Translations under genes and position numbers: made by a program | NCBI GenBank assembly: GCA_025758065.1 | Contig: CP107199.1 | Coordinates: 1,797,501 to 1,861,500 of the forward strand | Length of the DNA stretch: 64,000 nt | Source of the DNA: Lachnospiraceae bacterium | GTDB taxonomy: Bacteria > Bacillota > Clostridia > Lachnospirales > Lachnospiraceae | Direction of reading: 5' to 3' | Shown here: positions 19,220-25,987 of the stretch, one piece after another | Numbering within the stretch: the first letter of the stretch is position 1 | How the letters are laid out: every line of letters starts with the position of its first letter | Notes under the pieces: generated by a model | Told to the model about the DNA's origin: nothing | Databases searched by the model: none | What the model saw: only the letters and a program-made list of their open reading frames with translations

Positions 19220-20035
19220 ATGAGAAGACGTTTTTCGGTTGCAGCGGCAGCGCTGGCATTAAGTGTGGCTTTAACAGTTCCTGCTTATGCGGGAACATGG
19301 AAATATGTAAATGACCAGTGGAAATACCAGAGAGGTACCAACAAGTTTGCATATAATGAGTGGATCAAAGATAATGGAAAATATTATTATATTGGCAACG
19401 ACGGTATTATGAAGACCGGCTGGCAGCAGGTCAATAATCAGTGGTATTACATGGATCAGACAGGTGTGATGCAGACTGGCTGGTTTAAGGATACAGATGG
19501 AAAATGGTATTTCCTGTATCCAAATGGTGCTATGGCTGTAAACACAGTGATCGATGGCAGGACCATTGGAGCAGATGGCGTGTGGGTTCCAAATGAAGGA
19601 GATACAGAGCCAGCGAATACTATGGACCTGGAAACTGGTTATCTGGTACAGAATCTGGAAGGAATTTCAAAGAAGGGCTATACCATTATTTCTTCCGGCA
19701 AGACAGCAGCTGGTACACGTTGGGGCAATGCGATCCGCTTAAAAGGTAAAGGCAGCTATGTTCAGTGCAATACAAACGGTGAATACAGGCTGTTATCCGG
19801 TGTATTTGGACCGTCTTCACAGTTTGACAGTGCAAATATGGCAAGAATAACTGTTTATGGTGATGAAGATCAGGTATTGTATACGTCACAGGATATTCAT
19901 CATAATGAAAAGAATGTATATTTTGGTGTGGATGTATCCGGACAGAAGCAGATCCGTGTAGAAGTATCCCTGATCAAGGATAATGAATGGGATGATCCGG
20001 TTATTTTATTTGATGGACTGTCACTTTATAAGTAA
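19220..20035 (+). CDS. Secreted cell-wall-binding repeat protein with NPCBM-like C-terminus
   Basis: 271 residues from ATG at 19220, chosen because AGGAG lies 8 nt upstream; an ATG at 19202 is alternative. An N-terminal signal peptide (RRRFSVAAAALALSVALTV, cleavage after AYA) is followed by about four aromatic-glycine repeats of the choline/cell-wall-binding type (for example YYIGNDGIMKTGW, WYYMDQTGVMQTGW) and then a beta-rich domain with the pattern YGDEDQVLYTS ... VSGQKQIRVEV resembling the NPCBM carbohydrate-binding family. It should be exported and attached non-covalently to wall polymers; no catalytic domain is visible. Confidence 0.82.
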   Translation: MRRRFSVAAAALALSVALTVPAYAGTWKYVNDQWKYQRGTNKFAYNEWIKDNGKYYYIGNDGIMKTGWQQVNNQWYYMDQTGVMQTGWFKDTDGKWYFLYPNGAMAVNTVIDGRTIGADGVWVPNEGDTEPANTMDLETGYLVQNLEGISKKGYTIISSGKTAAGTRWGNAIRLKGKGSYVQCNTNGEYRLLSGVFGPSSQFDSANMARITVYGDEDQVLYTSQDIHHNEKNVYFGVDVSGQKQIRVEVSLIKDNEWDDPVILFDGLSLYK

Positions 20036-20100
20036 GAATAAAACAACCAGAAATCAAATAAAGATCAAATAAATGGGATCAAACAAATAGAAATAAAACA

Positions 20101-20139
20101 AACAAGCGTCTGCATGATAGTATAGCAGGCGCTTGTTTT
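20101..20139 (+). terminator. Terminator after cell-wall-binding protein
   Basis: AACAAGCGTCTGC pairs with GCAGGCGCTTGTT (one mismatch) followed by TTTT. Confidence 0.8.
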
Positions 20140-20157
20140 GACATGGATATCTAAATG

Positions 20158-20350
20158 GACATGCCTGCTGACGCAGGCATCACCATTCATGAAAGCCGAT
20201 TGCTCCGCACCTTTGGTGCTCCCGCAATCGTCGCCAGCATTCGCAATCCGCGCTATCGCGCTCCTTGCTCATACCGGCTTGCCCGTCCGATACCCGTGAA
20301 TTCGCTCATGCAAGCATGGCTCATTCGCGGCTGCCGTCCGGGACTTTCAT
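20158..20350. repeat. GC-rich, hairpin-dense intergenic element
   Basis: About 190 bp, clearly richer in G and C than its surroundings. Contains perfect small hairpins GCCTGC/GCAGGC, CGATTGC/GCAATCG enclosing GCACC/GGTGC, CGCG..CGCG and GCTCATGC/GCATGGC, with ATGAAAG near the left and CTTTCAT near the right. The composition and structure suggest a mobile or RNA-like repeat. An open frame running through it (20155-20352) is not considered a gene. Confidence 0.5.
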
Positions 20351-20393
20351 AGTAAAATGCACCAATAGCGCATTTGAAGATTTTTTGGATTTA

Positions 20394-20828
20394 TCAGATC
20401 ACATAATTGCTCCATTGTTCATCTGGCTGGACCAGGTCGGCGAGAGTGATATTGTCCAGATAATTGTTGATCAGTTCGTCCAGTCCTCTCCACATGGGAA
20501 GAGTGCGGCAGCTGTCTATCCGGTCACAGGAAACTGCTTCAGGGGATTCCAGGCAAGATACAGGTGCAAGTGAGCCTTCTGTCAGACGCAGGATGCTTCC
20601 TACAGTATACTGGTCAGGGGTTTTGGTAAGTTTGTATCCGCCGCCTTTTCCGCGGACTCCGGCAAGCATTTTATCTTTTACAAGAATTTTAATGATCCCT
20701 TCCAGATATTTTTCAGAGATCCCCTGGCGTGCGGCTGTTTCCTTAAGCGGAGTATATCCGTCTTTCTAGTGCTCTGCCAGGTCGATCATAATACGCAGTG
20801 CGTAACGCCCTTTTGTTGAAACTAACAT
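20394..20828 (-). pseudogene. Rrf2-family transcriptional regulator with in-frame amber codon
   Basis: Read from ATG 20828 (GGAG 9 nt upstream) the protein begins MLVSTKGRYALRIMIDLAEH, a textbook Rrf2/IscR N-terminus, then hits TAG at codon 21 (20768-20766), and continues in the same frame with KDGYTPLKETAARQGISEKY and a full winged-helix to a normal C-terminus. The TAG is one base from CAG (Gln), the residue expected there. Three cysteines (CLESPEAVSCDRIDSC) could bind an Fe-S cluster. Rrf2 proteins sense redox, cysteine or Fe-S status. Either a true null mutation, a suppressed codon or a sequencing error. Confidence 0.85.
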
Positions 20829-20944
20829 AGTCATTCTCCATTTCGTGTTATAAACCTATTATACAGCAAGGTTAGTGGTAGAGCAATGGGAATTGCGGTT
20901 TAATAGTAATGAAAAATAACAGTTTAATAGCAATGAAAATAACA

Positions 20945-20997
20945 GTTGACAAATGCGTATATTATGTTTAGGATAATAAGCGAGAATCCTCGGTTAT
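20945..20997 (+). promoter_or_regulatory. Promoter-like TTGACA and downstream inverted repeat
   Basis: TTGACA (20945-20950) points rightward, with only a poor -10 (TAGGAT at 17 bp). It is followed by ATAAGCGAG-AATC-CTCGGTTAT (20976-20997), an inverted repeat with 8 of 9 arm positions pairing. It lies between the divergent Rrf2 regulator and the IS605/MATE side, so it may be an operator for that regulator, separated from the MATE gene by the insertion. Confidence 0.35.
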
Positions 20998-21021
20998 TCA
21001 ATTGCCGAGATGAAAGCGTCT

Positions 21022-21067
21022 GAAACGCAAGTAAAATCGAAAATATGTTCGATTTTACTTGCGTTTC
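21022..21067 (+). repeat. Left-end hairpin of the IS605 element
   Basis: A perfect 20-bp stem with a 6-base loop (AATATG): the arm GAAACGCAAGTAAAATCGAA is exactly complementary to the right arm. Such structures are recognised by the Y1 transposase on single-stranded DNA. This one is unusually long and free of mismatches and may also act as a terminator of incoming transcription. Confidence 0.8.
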
Positions 21068-21087
21068 TTTCCATATAACAGTATACT

Positions 21088-21504
21088 ATGTGTATGAAAG
21101 AGAATTTAATACATTCAAGAACTTGTGTATATAATATTAATTACCATGTGGTATGGTCAGTGAAATATCGCAGGAAAATTTTATCAGCAGAGATTGAAAC
21201 TTATCTAAAAGAACTGGTTCAGAAAATAGCATCCGATAAAGGTTTTACGGTTCATCTTTTTGAAGTTGGTGAAGGTGATCATATTCATTGCTTTGTGTCT
21301 GCACCGCCGAAACTGTCAGTGACTGATATTGTAAAGTATTTAAAAGGAATTACAGGAAGAAAATTCTTTGAAAAATATCCGGCAATCCGTCAGAAACTTT
21401 GGAAAGGTCAGCTTTGGAATCACTCATATTATGTAGAAACAATCGGTTCGGTGTCGGAAGAAAATATCCGACGCTATATCGAGCATCAGAGCAAATCTTA
21501 CTAG
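21088..21504 (+). CDS. tnpA: IS200/IS605 TnpA, Y1 (HUH) transposase
   Basis: 138 residues, full length. The HUH metal motif is GDHIHCF near 64-70 and the nucleophilic tyrosine is in SYYVETIG near 113-118. It cuts and rejoins single-stranded DNA at the ends of the element. The start at 21088 is followed by another ATG two codons later (21094), which may be used instead. TnpB follows 13 bp downstream. Confidence 0.92.
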   Translation: MCMKENLIHSRTCVYNINYHVVWSVKYRRKILSAEIETYLKELVQKIASDKGFTVHLFEVGEGDHIHCFVSAPPKLSVTDIVKYLKGITGRKFFEKYPAIRQKLWKGQLWNHSYYVETIGSVSEENIRRYIEHQSKSY

Positions 21505-21517
21505 AAGGAGGGAAAAT

Positions 21518-22774
21518 ATGCTGTTAACACATGAAACAACCATTGTATTAAATAAAAATGATGCAAATATTGTAGGACACATGTGTTATGCGGCTTACAA
21601 GCTTTGGAATGTTTGCAATTATGAGAGAAACAACTACAAAAATCTGGGATTGGAGAAATATCCTGACTGGTATTATCAGAAATCAAAACATAAAGATGAT
21701 CTGTGGTTCAAATCACTCCCGTCACAGACTGCACAGGAAATCTGCAAGCTTTTGGACAAGTCATGGAAATCCTTTTACCAGTTAAAAGAAAGTGGAGGTA
21801 TCGAGAATCCGGGAACACCAAGATATAAGAAAGATAAAATGCCGATTACGTATATGCAAAATGGCATTCAACATGAAAAAGGCTCTTTCAATGTAAGACT
21901 TTCTTTACCGAAAAAGCTGAAGGAGTATATGGCTCATACCTATGATATTCGTGCTGCATACCTTTATTTGAAAAATCCTGTTTTTTCAAACATGGATATC
22001 ATAAAACAGATAAAAATATATCCTCCGGCAAATGACGGAACCAGCAGGATCCTTGTTATTTATGAGGTGGAAGATGTTTTGCCAGAAGAGGATAATGGAC
22101 ATTATCTGTCGATTGATCTGGGCTTGCATAATCTTATGACTTGTTATGATAATGTAGGGAAAACTTTTATTATTGGAAGGGAATATCTTTCTCTTTCTTA
22201 TTTTTATAACAAGGAAATCGCGAGAGTCCAGTCACAATGGGGCCGGATCCAGGCTGCAAGGGAAATGGAGGATCTGAAAACATCTAAGCATCTGCAGAAA
22301 CTCTATCGAAAGAAAAATGACTGTATCAAAGATTATATTCATAAGATGACACGATATATCACGAACTATTGTGTAAAGAATGATATTCATACGGTTGTAA
22401 TTGGAGATATAAAGGGGATTCGTAAAGAGAAAAACCTGGGAAGGAAAAACAACCAGAAGATTCACAGTCTGCCATATGCCCGTATCTATATGCAGTTAGA
22501 GTATAAGTTTAAAATGAAAGGGATTCGCCTGATAAGACAGGAAGAAAGTTATTCCAGTCAATGTCCGCCACAGTCAGAAGAAGTATCGTGCATTTATGCA
22601 GAGAAAAGGAATCGAAAAAAACGTGGCATCTACATTGTAGATACCGTGATCTACAATGCAGATGCAGTAGGAGCTTATAACATTTTGAGAAAATATCATG
22701 CCGTATCCGGCAAAGAAATTGATATGCCCGTAACCGGGCTGAGCAGTACAAAAATAATAAAAGTAGCTGTGTAA
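21518..22774 (+). CDS. tnpB: TnpB, RNA-guided nuclease of IS605 type (variant active site)
   Basis: 418 residues, good ribosome site GAAGGAGGG. The RuvC-I aspartate is in LSIDLGLHNLMTCYD near 204-206. At the usual RuvC-II position, where most TnpB proteins have a glutamate (IEDL), this one has VVIGDIKGIRK; a candidate substitute acidic pair is in LIRQEESYSSQC. The zinc ribbon is reduced (CPP only) and the third acidic residue is in NADAVGAYNILRK. This resembles the TnpB lineage with a relocated catalytic glutamate. It probably uses a guide RNA overlapping its 3' end and the element's right end. Confidence 0.88.
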   Translation: MLLTHETTIVLNKNDANIVGHMCYAAYKLWNVCNYERNNYKNLGLEKYPDWYYQKSKHKDDLWFKSLPSQTAQEICKLLDKSWKSFYQLKESGGIENPGTPRYKKDKMPITYMQNGIQHEKGSFNVRLSLPKKLKEYMAHTYDIRAAYLYLKNPVFSNMDIIKQIKIYPPANDGTSRILVIYEVEDVLPEEDNGHYLSIDLGLHNLMTCYDNVGKTFIIGREYLSLSYFYNKEIARVQSQWGRIQAAREMEDLKTSKHLQKLYRKKNDCIKDYIHKMTRYITNYCVKNDIHTVVIGDIKGIRKEKNLGRKNNQKIHSLPYARIYMQLEYKFKMKGIRLIRQEESYSSQCPPQSEEVSCIYAEKRNRKKRGIYIVDTVIYNADAVGAYNILRKYHAVSGKEIDMPVTGLSSTKIIKVAV

Positions 22775-22819
22775 CCCATCTGGGTAGCAGTAAGGGTGTC
22801 ATGGACGCACCTCTGGAAC

Positions 22820-22838
22820 TACGGAGCTATGCTTCGTA
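22820..22838 (+). repeat. Right-end hairpin of the IS605 element
   Basis: TACGGAGC and GCTTCGTA pair (one G-T) around TAT, 21 bp before the inferred right end. It would also be near the 3' end of any TnpB guide RNA, whose guide would then start at about 22860 (TTGCCGATG). Confidence 0.6.
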
Positions 22839-22979
22839 ATCAGATGCTCGGTAATTCAATTGCCGATGTAGTTCACAATGGCAGAATGCTTATGAAAAAT
22901 GGCTTAAATACGTTAAAAATAAGACAAAATGTAAAAAGCATACAATGGAGAAAATGTGGGAAAAAGAAAGGAGAAATGA

Positions 22980-24335
22980 ATGAAAACCAATACGGATCTG
23001 TTTGAAAAAGTTCCGGTACCTAAAGCAGTGGCTACTATGGCTGTTCCTACCATGATATCTATGCTGGTAGTTGTCATTTATAACATGGCAGATACCTTTT
23101 TTATTGGTCAGACCCAGGATCCGCTGCAGGTTGCTGCTGTATCTTTAGCAACACCGGTATTTATGATTTTTATGGCACTTGGAAACCTGTTTGGCATCGG
23201 TGGAAGTTCGGCTATTTCCAGGGCACTGGGAGAAAAGCATAAGGAGCGTGCCTGGCATATCAGTTCATTCTGCTGCTATGGTGCACTGGGACTGGGCGTG
23301 ATCGTGGCAATTTTTTCTGTACTTGGGATGGAAGTGATTTTGAGACTGATCGGAGCCAGTGAAAATACCATTGGTTTTGCCAGAAAATATCTGCTGATCA
23401 TTTCCATTGGTGCGCCAACGATCCTGTTTTCCACTGCATTTGCCAATATCTTAAGAGGAGAAGGCGCGGCCAGAGAGTCTATGGTGGGAAACCTGCTTGG
23501 AACTATTGTAAATATTGTGCTGGATCCGGTTATGATCCTGATGTTAGGCTGGGGAGTAACAGGCGCAGCATTGGCTACGATCATTGGAAATATTGCAGCA
23601 TGCCTGTTTTATCTGCAGTATTTTCTTAGGAAAAAGTCTACTTTGACCATTAGTTTAAAGTATTTTAAGATAGGCGGAGGAATCGCAAGGGGAGTTGTAG
23701 CAATTGGTATTCCTGCTTCCTTAAATAATATTTTAATGAGTTTTGCAAACATTGTCCTGAATCAGGCATTAGTAGGATATGGAGATACGCCGGTAGCGGC
23801 AATGGGCGTTGCCATGAAATCGAATATGCTGGTAGTGTTATTACAGATCGGGCTTTGCGTAGGTATCCAGCCGCTGATCGGATATAATTATGGCGCAGGA
23901 AATAAGAAACGTCTGATGCAGGTATTTAAATTTACAGGTATTGTGTCTGTGGTCATGGGAACGATCCTGACACTGCTTATGATGGCAGCAAGAAAAACAC
24001 TGGTACAGGTATTTATCAATGATGCCCAGGTTATTGCCTATGGTATCCAGATGGTCATTGCATTGCAGCTGTCAGCACCGTTTTTGGGGATCTTGTTCCT
24101 GTGTATCAATACGATCCAGGGAATGGGAAAAGCGATCCCGTCGCTGGTCCTGACTGTCTGTCGTCAGGGATTGATCTTTATCCCGCTGATCTTTATTTTA
24201 AATCATATGTTTGGACTGGAAGGCGTTATCTATGCACAGCCTGCAGCAGACTATCTGTCTATTGTGGTAGCGATCCTGATCTGTACCCATTTGTTCAGGA
24301 ATATGGAGCATAGAAATGAGAGCGTTGAGGAATAA
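22980..24335 (+). CDS. MATE-family multidrug/sodium antiporter
   Basis: 451 residues with about 12 hydrophobic segments, N-terminus ending in VPKAVATMAVPTMISMLVVVIYNMADTFFIG and internal duplication typical of MATE exporters. It would expel cationic drugs or metabolites in exchange for Na+ or H+. AAAGGAG precedes the ATG. The upstream 120 bp after the IS605 element contains no obvious consensus promoter, so expression may depend on sequences beyond or within the element. Confidence 0.93.
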   Translation: MKTNTDLFEKVPVPKAVATMAVPTMISMLVVVIYNMADTFFIGQTQDPLQVAAVSLATPVFMIFMALGNLFGIGGSSAISRALGEKHKERAWHISSFCCYGALGLGVIVAIFSVLGMEVILRLIGASENTIGFARKYLLIISIGAPTILFSTAFANILRGEGAARESMVGNLLGTIVNIVLDPVMILMLGWGVTGAALATIIGNIAACLFYLQYFLRKKSTLTISLKYFKIGGGIARGVVAIGIPASLNNILMSFANIVLNQALVGYGDTPVAAMGVAMKSNMLVVLLQIGLCVGIQPLIGYNYGAGNKKRLMQVFKFTGIVSVVMGTILTLLMMAARKTLVQVFINDAQVIAYGIQMVIALQLSAPFLGILFLCINTIQGMGKAIPSLVLTVCRQGLIFIPLIFILNHMFGLEGVIYAQPAADYLSIVVAILICTHLFRNMEHRNESVEE

Positions 24336-24363
24336 AAGGTACAAATAAGTAAGACAGGATTTG

Positions 24364-24399
24364 GGAGTGAGTATATGAAATGGTATGCTCACTCCTTTT
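24364..24399 (+). terminator. Terminator after MATE gene
   Basis: GGAGTGAG pairs with CTCACTCC across a 16-base loop, followed by TTTTAT. Confidence 0.7.
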
Positions 24400-24408
24400 A
24401 TGTTATAG

Positions 24409-24495
24409 GTTCTCTCGGAGTCTTTCATGCACCTGCCTTTGCGGCTGACAAAAAATCTTTTCGCAAAATCAGGTACAGAAAGATTCCGAGAAAAC
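24409..24495. repeat. 87-bp palindromic repeat, copy 2
   Basis: Same architecture as the copy at 18337-18423: outer arms GTTCTCTCGGA and TCCGAGAAAAC, inner arms ACCTG/CAGGT and TTGCG/CGCAA, and the same centre CTGACAAAAAATCTT. Relative to copy 1, ACTTG/CAAGT has become ACCTG/CAGGT and the third outer pair has changed from A-T to T-A, so pairing is kept. It lies after the MATE terminator; the following 24496-24813 holds no recognisable gene. Confidence 0.85.
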
Positions 24496-24813
24496 ATTTA
24501 AGAAGTTTTTGGATTTGCAGGTGAAAAATATTGATAATTTAATATTTTTTCGATAGAATCTATATGATGATGCCAGGGGCAAAAGAGTGGAAATCCGGAA
24601 CAGGCTTGCCAGCAGGAGGATTTTTGGACTTGGGACCTGCTAAAAACATGAGTAAGAAGCCAGTATTTAAAGAAAAATAAGCGGATTAGGGATGTTTTTA
24701 GAATTGCGGAAGTGCAAAGCATACAGCAATTCGGTATCATCTGGAACGGTGATCAAAAAAATAAGAGCTTCTGATGACTAAAATCATCAAAAACCCTTAA
24801 TAAAAAAAGAAAA

Positions 24814-24887
24814 TCGGAGTAACAGGATTTGAACCTGCGACCTCTCGGCCCCCAGCCGAGCGCGCTACCAAGCTACGCCATACTCCG
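24814..24887 (-). tRNA. tRNA-Pro (GGG)
   Basis: On the minus strand: acceptor CGGAGTA pairs with TACTCCG (discriminator A), anticodon stem CTCGG/CCGAG with loop CTGGGGG gives GGG, T-loop TTCAAAT. CCA not encoded. Isolated from the main tRNA array. Confidence 0.95.
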
Positions 24888-24952
24888 ATGTTCATAACTA
24901 TTATAGTATAACAGAAAAGAGGCTGTTTGAAAAGCCCCGATTTTGTTTTTTT

Positions 24953-25094
24953 GTAACTGTTCAGAGCCAAGCAAAATTTCAAAAAACAGGTATAAAATGC
25001 TTGCATTTTTAAAACTGTTTTTGAAATTTTATTTGGCGGATACGCCACACCGACGAAATGCGTAGCATTTTGGAGGTTGGCTCTGAACAGTTAC
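24953..25094. repeat. Foldback element with 18-bp perfect terminal inverted repeats
   Basis: GTAACTGTTCAGAGCCAA at the left is exactly inverted at the right (TTGGCTCTGAACAGTTAC). Inside, AAATTTCAAAAAACAG pairs with CTGTTTTTGAAATTT, and AAATGCGTAGCATTTT forms a further hairpin. No coding capacity. It fills most of the gap between tRNA-Pro and the HAD gene. Confidence 0.8.
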
Positions 25095-25130
25095 GTTTTT
25101 TAATGTATACCGCAATGAGGAGTTTTTCAG

Positions 25131-25943
25131 ATGATCAATAAAAAGACAGGCAGCAAAACAGATAAGAAAAGGATCGTAAGTTTTGATCTGGATATGACAC
25201 TTTTAGATCAGGCTACATGGAAGATACCGGACAGTGCCATAGAAGCGGTGGAGATGCTGCGAAAAGACAGTATTATCGTCATCGCCAGCGGCAGAAATAT
25301 GGATGGAATGGTCAGTGTGGGCTACAAAGAACAGATAAGGCCAGATGCAGTGATCCATATGAATGGAACCCGTGTGGTTGCCGGGGATGAACTGCTGTAT
25401 GAGCATTTTATGGATAAAGAGCTTTTAAAACGCCTGCTTTCCTATGGGGAAGAAAGGGAAATTGCCGTGGGGCTGACGATCGATGATAAGGATTACTTTG
25501 TGAATCCGGCAGAGGTAGAACGGATCGACAAGATCCGCTGGGGAGAGAGCATGCGTGATTTTCAGGATCCCTGGAAAATGCTGGAACTGCCGGTACGCAC
25601 GTTAGCTTATATTGGAGAAGCTGGTCCGGTGTCTGATCTGGAGGCACATTTTCCGGAACTTAAATTTCCATTATTTTCCAGCCGGTTAGGGGCAGATATT
25701 ATAGAAATACAAGCATCCAAGGCAAATGGACTGGTACGTTTATGTGAATACTATGGAATGGATATAAGCCAGACGGTGGCATTTGGAGACAGCATGAATG
25801 ATTATGAGATTGTTCAGGCAGCAGGAACCGGGATTGCCATGGGAAATTCAGTCCAGAAGCTGAAAGATGCGGCTGATTATGTGACAGATGATATTGCCCG
25901 GGATGGAGTATGGAAGGCATGCAGACACTTTGGATGGATATAG
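25131..25943 (+). CDS. Cof-type HAD-superfamily phosphatase
   Basis: 270 residues. HAD motif I is FDLDMTLLD (about 19-27), the usual DxDxT nucleophile; motif II IASGRN near 63; motif IV VAFGDSMNDYEIVQAAG near 217, with GIAMGNS. The Cof subfamily carries a C2 cap domain between motifs II and III, consistent with residues 85-190. It would hydrolyse small phosphorylated metabolites such as sugar phosphates or cofactors in the cytoplasm; the substrate cannot be read from sequence. Followed 44 bp later by the aminopeptidase gene, probably in the same operon. Confidence 0.9.
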   Translation: MINKKTGSKTDKKRIVSFDLDMTLLDQATWKIPDSAIEAVEMLRKDSIIVIASGRNMDGMVSVGYKEQIRPDAVIHMNGTRVVAGDELLYEHFMDKELLKRLLSYGEEREIAVGLTIDDKDYFVNPAEVERIDKIRWGESMRDFQDPWKMLELPVRTLAYIGEAGPVSDLEAHFPELKFPLFSSRLGADIIEIQASKANGLVRLCEYYGMDISQTVAFGDSMNDYEIVQAAGTGIAMGNSVQKLKDAADYVTDDIARDGVWKACRHFGWI

Positions 25944-25987
25944 ATGAAAATATGCAGCCATGTGAGTACAGGAGAAGGAGATAGAAT

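Larger units (their letters stand above)
21002..22859 (+). mobile_element. IS200/IS605-family element with TnpA and TnpB
   Basis: The element carries a Y1 transposase and a TnpB gene, with subterminal hairpins at both ends. Boundaries are inferred from the 20-bp direct match CTCGGTTATTCAATTGCCGA (20989-21008) and CTCGGTAATTCAATTGCCGA (22847-22866): single-strand cleavage after TTCAA on each side would give 21002-22859. Elements of this group insert next to a short target without target duplication. It sits between an operator-like site and the MATE gene. Confidence 0.75.
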
